Shown: in pieces, positions 49,001 through 59,717 of the stretch
How positions within the stretch are numbered: the stretch's first letter is position 1
Layout: every line of letters begins with the position of its first letter
Source of the DNA: Bolinopsis microptera
Lineage: Eukaryota; Ctenophora; Tentaculata; Lobata; Bolinopsidae
Length of the DNA stretch: 64,000 nt
NCBI RefSeq assembly: GCF_026151205.1
Contig: NC_087079.1
Coordinates: 4,917,230-4,981,229 of the forward strand
Direction: 5' to 3'
Position numbers and translations under genes: made by a program
Notes under the pieces: model-generated
Told to the model about the DNA's origin: nothing
Databases searched by the model: none
Seen by the model: the letters and a program-made list of their open reading frames with translations, nothing else

Positions 49001-49027
49001 AAGAAGAAGGTAGAAAATAAGTCTTGA
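40075..49027 (+). CDS. Nine-exon host gene, about 534 aa, unrecognised family
   Basis: Exons: 40,075-40,212; 41,141-41,249; 41,853-41,898; 43,778-43,837; 44,155-44,508; 44,619-44,822; 47,319-47,378; 47,483-47,652; 48,564-49,027. Every junction is GT-AG and every phase agrees, giving 1,605 nt ending TGA. Residues 1-82 look beta-rich ([19 protein letters not shown], then [20 protein letters not shown]). 83-118 are very Lys/Arg-rich (KKKRK), a probable nuclear localisation signal. 119-304 are low-complexity Pro/Ser/Ala/Gln. 324-381 form a likely coiled coil ([20 protein letters not shown]). 381-534 are a helical C-terminal domain ([17 protein letters not shown] ... [13 protein letters not shown]) that I cannot name. 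The layout suggests a nuclear, chromatin- or DNA-associated protein; that is inference. An acceptor-like CAG precedes the ATG, so a non-coding upstream exon is possible. Confidence 0.75.
40737..40822. repeat. (AATTAG)n hexamer array in intron 1
   Basis: About 14 head-to-tail copies of GAATTA, nearly perfect. Confidence 0.95.
42144..43283 (+). repeat. Interstitial telomeric (TTAGGG)n array with TTGGGG block
   Basis: About 1.1 kb of TTAGGG repeats inside intron 3 of the nine-exon gene. From about 42,495 to 42,686 the unit switches to an uninterrupted TTGGGG block of roughly 32 copies, then reverts. A short run of the 5-mer TTAGG follows at about 42,737-42,758. The rest is near-perfect, which argues for recent acquisition or active homogenisation. 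The G-rich strand is the gene's sense strand, so the nascent transcript could form G-quadruplexes or resemble TERRA. Confidence 0.98.
43283..43675 (+). repeat. Duplicated telomere-adjacent unit
   Basis: Two copies of a block of about 125 bp, starting GCAAAAACCATTTTGGTCAC, lie at 43,283-43,407 and 43,543-43,669. Each is preceded by TTAGGG repeats. The copies differ by a 3-bp insertion (ATAATG) and a few bases. The block is itself built of telomere-like phrases such as GGTTGTGGTTACGGTTA. Confidence 0.9.
45212..45437 (+). mobile_element. Fragment of the TTAA fold-back family (copy 3)
   Basis: Matches the right arm of copies 1 and 2 (TTCATTCAAAAATATTGATA through GGACCAAATATGGGCGTGGC) with an internal deletion after TTCAGGGGATCACT. 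It has no homopolymer tip or TTAA ends. It sits in intron 6 of the nine-exon gene. Confidence 0.85.
45469..46070 (-). pseudogene. LINE ORF1-like remnant in intron 6
   Basis: On the minus strand a helical block ([20 protein letters not shown] then [11 protein letters not shown]) is followed, after stops and frameshifts, by [40 protein letters not shown] and [11 protein letters not shown]. The V-x-x-S-P-D-x-[ST]-P-E-E-x-A-x-Q motif and following basic helix are typical of the RNA-binding ORF1 product of many invertebrate LINEs. The centre is deleted. It is antisense to the host gene. Confidence 0.7.
46150..46400. repeat. Degenerate TTGGGGCACA repeats
   Basis: About 15 imperfect copies of CTTGGGGCACA separated by short spacers (AAAGTTACT, GCAGATACGG). 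It lies in intron 6. Confidence 0.85.
46989..47100. repeat. 28-bp tandem repeat, about four copies
   Basis: The unit is TATTGAAAAGTGTATTTACT followed by GAACTGAA, with CCGAACTCC variants. It is in intron 6, about 220 bp before exon 7. Confidence 0.85.
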
Positions 49028-49530
49028 TATGCTTAATATATTCAAATATATAGACTTTCAAATTTTTAACAATTTTAACAATTTTATTAAGTGAATTTTT
49101 AATTTGTGTAAATATTCATAATTTTGACAAATTTGTCTGTTTCTTGTTTGTTTGTTTTTAATGACATTATTTTAAATCATTATCTTTGGTAATGTTCGTT
49201 TACTTTCAGTGAAACCTCAATTTTACAGTTTGAACAGTTTATATAACTGGCAGTTCAACTTGGAAATTGTGCTTACAAATTATTGGGGGTATAACTTTTT
49301 TTACTGTTTTTACTGTTCTTGTTTAATATGGACATGTTATGGCCTTTTTACCCGAGCCGATCATGTTAACTGTTACTTTGTGATACACGCTTCGTTTCAT
49401 TTTCTAAATCCAAAACTCGCACTGATTTAGTCATGCTGTGATGTTGCCGGGCGAGAAAATAACTTATACGCTCGATTCCAAAGCATGGCAAAAGCCTTGT
49501 ATGAACTGGTTATCATGTGTCCTCGAGAAT
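49028..49530 (+). other. 3' flank of the nine-exon gene
   Basis: AT-rich and presumably 3' UTR. I do not see a clear AATAAA close to the stop codon, so the transcript end is undefined. Confidence 0.4.
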
Positions 49531-51157
49531 ACAGCTCTTTTCTCAGGTGCCGATTATGTCAAAACAACGGAGAATATGTAGCAACAAACAACAAAATGGA
49601 CACAGGACAAGTAACTGTGCGGTACAAGCCACTCAATCGACTAGTAGGAGACCCTTTCAAGTACAAGTAAGAAGAAACTTTGTTTTAAATTAAAATGGCC
49701 TAGATAATAGATAATATAGCAACTCTTATACACAAGACGGGACAATTTTTCCTCCCTTAGCAGCTATACCTATCCATAAATTTTGTCCAATACAACTGGA
49801 TTTGTTTTACAACTCCTGACGTTTCCGTTATTAGGAATCAGGATATATCAAATGAAACTTCTTGATAAACTTAGTTTAAAAACCATCTTTGTTTACAGTG
49901 CAAATATTTCAGGTTTCGGGGGCTTATTTAAGCTAATCAACACATCAGCAAAACCGTGCATCATTCGGGCAATTAAGTTAAGTTGCGAAGTTTTGAGATG
50001 TTCAAAATTACTATTTCCTGACTGGTTTCATGTTGGTATGATAACTTTTCATAATATCTTAAACTGTTCATAATGTGTTTGTGACGAGTTATTGTACAAT
50101 CTTTGCTTCCACGCTAAACTTCAGGATCGATGCCCATGCTTACAAACAATATGAAAAAGGGAGATTGCTACTGGCAAGAGATCATATTGGTCGTTGCTAT
50201 CGTCTGCAGAGATCTATATATAACTTGTTTGAGCAAAAATTGGTGACTTTACAAACTATAAGTAATAAATCATTTTATGTATTTGTTTTAGAATTTAATT
50301 TTTGTTGAAAAATATGGGCGGTGTATAAAGTATTCTTTCGGCGAAGGTTATGTTTTAACGCCTACGTTTCAGGAATTTTGGTCTGGTCTGGTTTGACATC
50401 AAATAGTTGCAGTCCTCCCCACAACTATTGGACGAAATATTGGTATGTGATATTCATTTTAGTTTCTAAAGTCGCACCGTCCACATTTTGTTGAATACAA
50501 TTTCTTAGTGGAAACGTGTCTCCACTCTCCTGGATCGGACTAGGGTGCATTTTGAACGACATCTTCAATATAATACCCAATTTATTAAAAGAACATAGCA
50601 AGAAAGAAAGCTCATATTTTTTATAGATAGCTTTAAACAAGAATATTGTTCTACCTGTGGTGTTGAACATTGTCGATCTGTGGCAAAAATTAAATGTAAC
50701 TGAGAAACAAATGATTGACTAACATGATAAACTACTGGTATGGTCGTTAAAAATGGCGTTTTACATAGAAATATCGCATTCAGCTTGTATCGGCTGCAGC
50801 TCACACGTCTCTCCTAAATTGTTGACTCAAAAAAATATGAATTTCAAGAATTTGGTTTCAAAATCAAATTTCTCCTAATATGCAAATGCGTGTGGCACTT
50901 TGTGGACAGTTTTAAAATTTAAACAGATGCTAACTATGAAACTTTTTTGGCTCGGAAGGAGCGTCGCCATATGCAGAATTTGTGATACTCTTCGCGCGAA
51001 ATCAACACGCGGATTTATTGACAATTCCACAGGCGCGCAAATCGGTGCGTATGTAAGTAGCCTCTGAGAGGCTAGTCCACAGCCTCTGAGAGGGTAGTAG
51101 TAGCGCCTCAGAGGCAAGTGACTAGCCTCTCAGAGGCAACTGATTTTTAACAGGGTG
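49531..51157 (+). mobile_element. Dispersed repeat family B, copy 2
   Basis: The inverted counterpart of 23,347-25,040, differing by scattered substitutions and small indels. The left part carries GTCAAAACAACGGAGAATAT and the LINE-like tail TTTCAAGTACAAGTAAGAAG. The right end is a cluster of GCCTCTGAGAGGC palindromes, then CTGATTTTTAACAGGG. Homology starts near 49,531; sequence outside both ends is unrelated between copies, which defines the element. The extra inverted arm seen in copy 1 is absent. Short frames conserved with copy 1 (50,075-50,308 plus; 50,425-50,670 minus) have no recognisable function. Confidence 0.75.
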
Positions 51158-52739
51158 GGGTTGAAAAAACACTCTTTTATTCCATCAATTCGTTTAGACA
51201 ATCTATCATCATCATTAATAATGCGGCGTTCACCCAATGTCTGGTCAAATAACATCTAATAAGGTATGCCAATCTATACATAAATGGAAGTGGAACCAAA
51301 TCGGGTGGGGTCTACTTGCTTGGGAATAAAATACGTTGCCTGACAGCGGAGCAATAATATCTAATGGTTTACCAGATAAAGCATAAAACCGATGGTTTGC
51401 AGTTCAAAATAAGATTGAATTTATAGTTGAGATGTTGGCAAATAATTTGTCACAATTCGTTATGTCATGATTTTGTTGACAAATAAAGAAAAAAAAACAC
51501 CAATAATTTACGTTGGGCACGTGTGAAATTCCACATAACCATCAATGATGAATTATTTGAAGTTCATGAATAATTTACGTTGGGCACGTGTGAAATTCCA
51601 CATAACCATCAATGATGAATTACTTGAAGTTCATGAATAATTTACGTTGGGCACGTGTGAAATTCCACATAACTATCAATGATGAACTTGAAGTTCATGA
51701 GGTGAATTTGAAGGCGATTTTTGCATTACATTTTTGTATTTAGCTCATATTATAATACAATAATACCTGGCTGTTGAGTGCTACGGGCGATATAATGCCC
51801 GACACTTTAGCGGAGGGCATTATTTACCAGTGTCCACGACTTTTCGGGGAAATAATTCTCGGAAAATATTATAAATCACAAAATCGTTTATCTTTATTTG
51901 ACAACGGAGAACATTTCACTTGTCACAATTCAAGTTTTATCGAATCAATTAGAATAACCTAACGCTCGAGTTAAACCACTTCCGATGTCATAAAAAGCTA
52001 GAGATTATTCGAAACACTCGTGCGCCTACTCACAATAATTTGCATGCATACAGTGTAGAATAACCTTTTGAACAGCAAGTAAAAGTTAACTAAAACAGTA
52101 AAACTTACTCAACGCAACAATCTTATACCGATTTTGCCATTGTGGATAGGTTGCCAATGTGGATTGCGATAACTGATCTCCATACCGCTCTCCTATATTT
52201 ACTGTAGGCTGTGATGTGATCGGCAGCTTGTTACAGCTAATTGTTAGTGTACGGCTAGTACGATCCTGTCCTCAAATAGTCAATCACGTTATATCTATGC
52301 CCTATGGATCAGATCTCAATGGATCAAATCAGCATTAGAGCATTAGGACAGTGGGAGCAACGTCACAAGATTACCCGTAAGCTTGTGAAATACGAATGTG
52401 ATCCTAAATTACAAATGTGATCCGAAAGTCGGACAGATGTCGCCAAAAACGACTCCTGTCCGAACTCCTGCTAATTCGGCTGGCGGACAGATGTCGCTGT
52501 CGGACAGATGTCGCCCAATCATATTAGTTGCCCCCGCTCTAACCAACATTACCTCTACAGTCTAAATTTTGGGGGGAATAAATTTGGTAAACAAAGTGGG
52601 GGAATCAAAAACCAACTACAAACCGGAGAAAGGACATACCTATATCTAGTCAAAACTCCAACACTCCCCCTTTTCATCTTCAATCATTGTTGCGGGAATC
52701 TGTAACATTGTACTAAAAACTCCATATTATAAACTGAAA
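51158..52739. other. No gene seen apart from repeats
   Basis: Contains the 67-bp tandem repeat below and, at about 52,425-52,515, three copies of GTCGGACAGATGTCG-like words that recur at 61,208-61,250. The phrase ACCTGGCTGTTGAGTGCT near 51,766 reappears near 62,330. No exon is supported. Confidence 0.45.
51502..51700. repeat. 67-bp tandem repeat, three copies
   Basis: The unit is AATAATTTACGTTGGGCACG, TGTGAAATTCCACATAACC, ATCAATGATGAATTATTTG, AAGTTCATG. The third copy lacks a few bases. Confidence 0.95.
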
Positions 52740-54478
52740 AAGGCCCACGGGGCTAAAATGGTACTCCCCCCACATCTGACCCTTTCTTTAAATTTACCAC
52801 CACAACGGTTTTAAGCGCAGTCACTAACGCTTTTTTTTAAATTTTGTAGATTCAAGAATTAGTTATTATAGTTGAAGTAGGTATACTGTCAATTTTGTAT
52901 ATAAAAATATTTAAAATTTAAAGAGTTTGGGATCTTTTCATTCCACTTTTCCTTTTTTTAATACCACCCCCACAGGATCATATTTTGTATCAACTTAAAA
53001 ACTGAAACGTTTTAAATTTGGGACAGGGAAAGGGCCCGGGGAAAGGGGAGGGGGGAAGGGGACGGGTTAAAGGGGGACGGGGAAAGGGACGGGGAAAAGG
53101 GACTTGGGGGACGGGGTAAGGGAACAGGGTAAAACGGGGTAAGGGCGGGGTTAAGGGGAGGGGTGGGGCCCAGGGAAAGGGGAAACGGGGAAAAAGGGAC
53201 AGGGTGGGGGGACGGGGAAGGGACGGGAAAGGGACAGGGAAAGGGAAAGGGGTAACCGGGGTAAAGACGGGAAAGGGAAAAGGAAAAGGGACAGGGAAAG
53301 GGACGGGGTAAGGGACGGGTAAGGGACGGGGTAAAGGGGACAAAGGACGGGAAAGGGGCCGGGGAAAGGGGCCCGGGGTGGGGACGGGTTAAGGGACAGG
53401 GAAAGGGGAAAAAGGGACGGGGAAAGGGGAAAAGGGGAAAATTTTAAGGGGACGGGGTAAACAGGGAAAGGGGACGGGTAAGGGAACGGGGAAAAGACAG
53501 GGTAAGGGACGGGTAAGGGACAGGGAAAGGGGACGGGGAAAAGGGACGGGTAAGGGACGGGTAAATCCCGGGTAAAGGGCGGGGGAAAGGGGAAAAGGGA
53601 ACCGGGGCCCGGGTAACCCGGGGAAACGGGGTTTGGGGAAAACCCAAAAAGGGGCAAAGTTGCACCCACAGGGGGGTTTTTTGAAAGATACTGACAATTA
53701 CCACAAAAAGGGGGTTCGTGAGGGGGTCAAATAAAAAAGAACTTTTAAAAGGAAAATTAAAAATGAATGACTTATTTGTCTACTTTTTCCACAACGACCA
53801 ACATTTTTTCCGACAGTTTTGCAGGTTCTTTCAGCTATTTTATTTTTAACTCCCGAAATAATTTTACAAAAATAACCGTATTGGGGGTTTTTGATGGAAA
53901 ATTTTAATTTTCGACACCCACAGAGGGAAAATTTTGAATTAGAACCCCAGCCTTCCCCAAGGATGGGCAAATACTCACCCACACAATCTTTTGGAAAAAT
54001 TTTGCTTTTTAAAACCAAGGGGATTTTCAGGAAATTTTTCCCTTTGTAATTTTGGGGGCGTTCTTAAAACAAAAAAAACCCCTTTTTTCCCCAAATTCAT
54101 GGGAACCAAATTTATATTATCCCAACCCAAGCTACACCAACAAAATTTTTCAATGCTTTTGGCACAAAGGAAACACACAAAGAACAAAAAATCGTCGTAA
54201 AAAAAACACCCTTAAACCCTGTAAAAAATTTTAAAATTTAAGTTTTAAAACCCATTTTTTTAATTAACATAAAACCCTTTAAAAAGACGTTAAAAAAGTT
54301 TCCCCGGGTTATCAAAATTTTTTGCCATGGTTTTTTGGGTTGTTGAAAAATTGCCGGGGGTAAGGATTCTATATAAGAATATAACAGAGTTCGATATTGC
54401 GGGTATTAATAAAATTTCCCTTTTTTAAAAAAAAAAAAAAAAAATTAAAAAAAAAAAAAAAAAAAAAATTTAAAAAAA

Positions 54479-54515
<37 letters not shown>

Positions 54516-54740
54516 ACCCCTTTTACAGGGAAAAAATTTGGGGCCACTTTTTGACCCTTTTTCATTTTTTTTTGGATGGGCCAAAAGTGCCATAAAAACA
54601 ATTTTATTTTAGTTTTTGGGTTTTAGAGACTGCCATTTTAAATTTTACTTTTCACCCCTTTTTAATTTTTCCTTATTCTACGGGAATTCATTTTGATTTA
54701 AAAAGCATGATTTTGGGGCATCCCTTTCCCCAAATCCCAA
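52740..54740. other. Homopolymer-rich low-complexity stretch, possible sequence artefact
   Basis: Throughout this stretch runs of 3-6 identical bases (AAAA, CCCC, GGGG, TTTT) are far commoner than in neighbouring sequence. The core, about 53,020-53,640, is almost pure GGGAAAGGG/GGGACGGGG on the plus strand. An A-rich tract of about 90 bases (54,428-54,513) follows. Open frames here read as proline/phenylalanine or lysine repeats and are not credible genes. It may be genuine polypurine DNA or a poorly resolved consensus. Confidence 0.7.
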
Positions 54741-56026
54741 TTTCCTGCCTTCAACTCAAGCTATGTCTAGCTATAAGTGCTCTTTTATCCTTTGATCTCC
54801 TGCTCCACAACAATTAAGGCTATATATCTACCTAAATTGTAGCCGTTTTTATCTTTATTGTGACATTTCTTACTTATTTAACAGTCACGACTAATTTCAA
54901 TAAATGCTAACTAACAAAATTAAGTAAATTAGCAATGAGCATCCACGTTACCTTTTTACACAAAATCCACTGGGATTACAAAAACCATCAAATAAACACA
55001 CACACTTTTACAATTTACATAGTCTTGCACTCACAAGGGGCCACAAATCAGTTAAGGCCTGATTACTTATTAGACTATTGATATTATCTAAAAAAATTCA
55101 AACCATCAATAAAATATGTAAAAATGAGAAAGTAAAAAATTGAAGTGATGATAAAATCAAATCGAATCCGAATTATTTTGTCACAAATTTACGGCTTGAT
55201 ATGAAACTTTTTTCATGTTTGCAATGACGCTGATTTTGCCGTTTCAAATCACAAAAAATATTTTTTTAGATTTGTAAGAAATGTAAACTTTTGACACAAT
55301 TTCATAGTTCTATTACCCGTTATCTTCAAATTGAAATATTTTTGACCAGGATTTCTACTAGTACTGTTATGCTATGTGTTGAACAATTCTTTAACCCACC
55401 TCATAAATCTCGCTGTTCTCTACGGTTCGATTATCCAAGTACTAGGAAACACACCAATGAGCACCGACATCTTTTGAACAATGGACATTTTATTTATAGC
55501 CCTCAACTTAGACTCAGAGTCCAGTGCCAGTACAAATGAAACTCTCAATGGCAATTAGAGAGACCTTAATGGGTCAGGTTTTACAAGTTTAACAGCTCAT
55601 GGATTATACAGAACTTCAAAACGATCCTCAGTCTACCTTAAATTATGCCAGACCCGTGTAGATTTACTCTGCTATTTTTCGTCTACTTCAAAAAGACGCA
55701 GCTGATGCCTCATGGTTTATGCAAACATTAAACGCCCTCCCAGCCCCTGCCTAATCGTATTTAAATTTTTCTGCAGGCGAACCTTGACTCCGGGTTTCCC
55801 ATTGATTCAGCAGGTATGACTCTTATAAAAGGTCACATATAATTGAGATAAATTATAATTTGGAAACCTCAATTACCTCATACGCCTGTAATCTGTATTA
55901 ATGTGAAATTAAGAAACCCAAATTTACATTATAAATATTTACTACCTACAGAAAGCAAAACATTGTCAATGTTTCTCTTGTTAATCTTACGATTGATCAC
56001 TTCGTCTTTAAGTGGTGAGTAAGGTT
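54741..56026. other. No gene seen
   Basis: Normal base composition returns here. An 82-codon frame at 55,291-55,539 has no recognisable domain. Upstream exons of the kringle gene may lie here, but I cannot identify them. Confidence 0.4.
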
Positions 56027-56030
56027 TTAA

Positions 56031-56093
<63 letters not shown>

Positions 56094-57386
56094 CTGGGGT
56101 GGGGGGGGTTCACCCTAATTTTTTGTAAAACTTGGTTTCGAGATAGCAGTTGACCAACAAACTAGGACCGGTGACCAAACTTTTGAGGGGTCCCCGACCC
56201 CAACCGCCGAACGGTGCTCGCGGGGCAGCCACGCCCATATTTGGTTCAAATTAGGCCCAATTTAGCCAAATACCCTGAACATGCCCAAAACCCAGATTTT
56301 ATGTGCTCTACTTGTAGCTAGTAGTCCCCTGAACAAGTATATGAATTTTCATCAAGATTGGGCAAAAAATGACTGAGTTATGAGCCAAAAACCATATGAC
56401 CATATTTGGGCATACGCACCAAATTTGATCGATTTTGGCCCATAAATTGGTCAAATATCAATATTTTTGAATGAAACCAACTTTATATGAAAGGTAAGCT
56501 TATACTACACATTCTCTATGATTATCAGCTCAGTATCTACCTAACTGTGGATTCTGTGTTCAAATAATCACAAAAAATGAACAAAATCGTCCATATCTCA
56601 GTTCGCGATATTTGCAAAACTGATTTCGCTCAAAACAATAGAACTCAATAGGGTTTCAATATTTTTACATGAAATGTTCAGAATCAACGTAGAATCGCAT
56701 TTCGACCTTATCTTTTGTATTGAAATTTTGAGTTAGGCCTTTAAAAAAATTTGGCGGCCAAATTCCAAAATTTGCCAGGCATTTTTCAGAATTTGGCCGC
56801 CAAATTTTTTAAAGGCCTAACTCAAAATTTCAATACAAGAGATAAGGTCGAAATGCGATTCTACGTTGATTCTGAAAATTTCATGTAAAAAATATTGAAA
56901 GTTGAAACCCTATTGAGTTCTATTGTTTTGAGCGAAATCAGTTTTGCAAATATCGCCAACTGAGATATGGACGATTTTGTTCATTTTTTGTGATTATTTG
57001 AACACAGAATCCACAGTTAGGTAGATACTGAGCTGATAATCATAGAAAATGTGTAGTATAAGCTTACCTTTCGTATAAAGTTGGTTTCATTCAAAAATAT
57101 TGATATTTGACCAATTTATGGGCCAAAATCGATCAAATTTGGTGCGTATGCCCAAATATGGTCATATGGTTTTTGGCTCATAACTCAGCCATTTTTTGCC
57201 TGGGTTTTGGGCATGTCCAGGGTATTTGGCTAAATTGAGCCTAATTTGAACCAAATATGGGCGTGGCTGCCCCGCGGGCACCGTTTGGCGGTTGGGGTTG
57301 GGGACCCCCTCAAAAGTTCGGTCACCGGTCCTAGTTTGTTGGTCAACTGCTATCTCGAAACCAAGTTTCACAAAAAAATCAGGGTG

Positions 57387-57435
<49 letters not shown>

Positions 57436-57439
57436 TTAA
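56027..57439. mobile_element. TTAA-flanked fold-back element, copy 2
   Basis: TTAA, a G run exceeding 60 bases (one CT interruption), then TTCACCCTAATTTTTTGT and a left arm of about 650 bp. The right arm is its inverse, ending in a C run of about 45 bases and TTAA. The central palindrome at about 56,745-56,825 uses the same TTTGGCCGCCAAATTT core as copy 1. The right arm lacks about 100 bp present in the left (after CATTTTTTG), so the hairpin has one large bulge. It ends 138 bp before the first kringle exon. Confidence 0.85.
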
Positions 57440-57577
57440 TTAAACCGTTTTTCTTACAAGTTCTGTTGCCGAAAAACCACTGAATAATTTCATTCCTCCA
57501 ATTACGCAAATATCAAGCTCTCTAAAACGTTGTGACAGAACTGCACATCATAATCATTTGGCCAACTTAAATTTCAG

Positions 57578-58089
57578 TCCTGGAATGTTGGGATGCCTAT
57601 GATAGAAGTAACAATGGATCAGGATATCGGGGGACTAAATCTACAACGGTTAACGGCGTCACGTGTCAGAATTGGAGATCAGATAGTCCCCACGAAGTAA
57701 GGATAAATAAATTGTGAGTATAGGTACTAACAATAATATTTTGATAATAATATTTTATAATTACTTGTTTTTAGCAAAGTTTGGTTCTAAACAAGGGATA
57801 GTTAAAAACAACGCCCAATTTTATTCTTTCCCTAAAACAAATTACTAAATATCAAAACTTCATTGTAATTTCTTCCAATATCTCTTGTCATAAGCTAAAT
57901 TACGGAGATAATACAAATCAAAAATATTATTTATAGAAATAAAAGATTTCTTTTACATAAATCATGCACAATCAGCGAGAATAGATTGCTTTGGGGCCAT
58001 CTACTTATAATTATAAGGACGACCGCCAAAATCGCAGATTTTCAGACCACCCCCTCCCCCTGTCCGGGTGTGTCCGAACTTTCAAAACC

Positions 58090-58126
<37 letters not shown>

Positions 58127-59192
58127 CCTGGACGTCCTTATTTCCAGCTACTTTAAAGAGTACAAATAAAACTAGCACAAATTTGTTGTTAATAAAATTC
58201 AAAGAGTTGAAATAAAATTCAAAGAGTTGAAATAAATGGGACTTTTTTGTTAAATCTGCCAAAATTTCCGGACGTCCGGATTTTCAGAAACCATTAAAAA
58301 AATAAAAATACACGATGTTTTTTCTTCTCATCAATCCCTACTACTCTACTGCAGTGAGGGGACTGGCAATCACAACTATTGCCGAAACCCAGAGGCGAAG
58401 TACGATAAAGTTTGGTGCTACACGATGGATTCCGAAACAAGATGGGAATACTGCTCCGTCCCAACTTGTTGTGAGTTGACATTGTTAGCTTCTAGTCAGC
58501 TTTAATTTTCAAATTGGGCTCCCTGAGCCCAATACTTTATTTCAAGATTTGTTGATTGATATTTTAGAAAATTCTGCGTAAAAATTTAATCTGCCTCTTT
58601 CAGCCCCGAGAAATGGAGGTTGGAGTTCCTACTCTTCTTGGTGGTCCTGCTCTGCAGAGTGTGGGGGAGGAACACAGACAAGGACCCGGACCTGTACTAA
58701 TCCTTCCCCAAAAGACGGTGGCGCTGACTGTTCCGGATCATCTTCCCAGACTCAGTCCTGTAACGCCCATTCCTGCCCAGGTATTATCTCTTACAACTAT
58801 GTTGTTGTAAGTTACAATTATAGATTGAGTATGTATCGATCGTCTGCGGCTGAAGCTTTGTAAAACGAATAATGAGCTAACAAACATTTGTTTTCATTTT
58901 AACTCCTCTGCATATACGTAATTTAAAAGATTTCGAGTCGACACTACTACTGCACACTATATAACTATAACTCTATAAGACCTTGATCCATAGATAACAG
59001 GGATTATTTCAGTTGACTGCAGGATCCTAGACACAACTTGGTATAATGTTTTAGTAGAACCAGCACTACCGGTTCAACACGGAACGGAGATTACCTTGAG
59101 CTGTCCTGAAGACTCCACCAACATAGGAGGTGACAAAGCAGATTGTCAGGACGGAGACCTGATTCCAACAGGACAAAATCCGGATTGTCGTG
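57578..59192 (+). CDS. Kringle-TSP1-sushi-like extracellular protein (partial gene, four exons)
   Basis: Exons 57,578-57,713, 58,355-58,470, 58,604-58,780 and 59,013-59,192 have GT-AG introns of 641, 133 and 232 bp and consistent phases. Exons 1-2 form a kringle: [29 protein letters not shown], then [19 protein letters not shown] and WEYCSVPTC, with all six conserved cysteines visible. Exon 3 is one thrombospondin type 1 repeat: [48 protein letters not shown]. Exon 4 looks sushi-like: [42 protein letters not shown]. Each module ends in phase 1, standard for shuffled extracellular domains. The protein is secreted or on a cell surface. Signal peptide and downstream exons are not identified; the gene begins with a phase-1 acceptor and ends at a GTTAGT donor. 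Intron 1 holds a poly-C run (58,087-58,123). Confidence 0.85.
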
Positions 59193-59717
59193 GTTAGTGT
59201 ACGCTTAACATATAAAGTTTCCCCGTTGTTAAACTAGAATTACTGATCATTATTTATTTAATGGTTAAGTTAATTGTATATATATATATTTCGTTGCTGT
59301 ACTCCTACACATTAAAAGTCGGTGTTGATTAGATCTTCGAAATTCTTTGCATCATTTTATTAAACATCGTTATCTGAGATAAAATTGTTCTAAAAGCAAC
59401 TGGAATATACACAAATCTTTAAAATAACTTACAAACTAGGAAAGGAAAACAAGTCTTAGGAAGACGTACAAAACTATGTGATTTAAAACGGTACAAAACT
59501 AAAACATACTGAGTAATAATCAAACGAAAAGAATGGCTGAGTACATCTTATCTAATCTATTAGAGATTAGTTTCTCGGAAAAAGCTAGATTTCTCTGAAT
59601 CAAGCAGTAATTATATTTAAATAGTAATGAATATAACACGTCTCTGATAGCAATATTGTGAACTAAACACGGGTTTATAGGCTAAGATCATGTTAAATAA
59701 AGTAAATAAACTAAATA

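Noticed and set aside
53151-53669. Proline-rich open frames on the minus strand
   Set aside because: They come from the polypurine stretch and lack any domain, start context or splice structure.
59013-59034. Alternative acceptor (GACTGCAG at about 59,022) for the sushi-like exon
   Set aside because: It puts a TAG in frame immediately; the upstream acceptor (ATTTCAG at 59,012) keeps the frame and restores the first cysteine.
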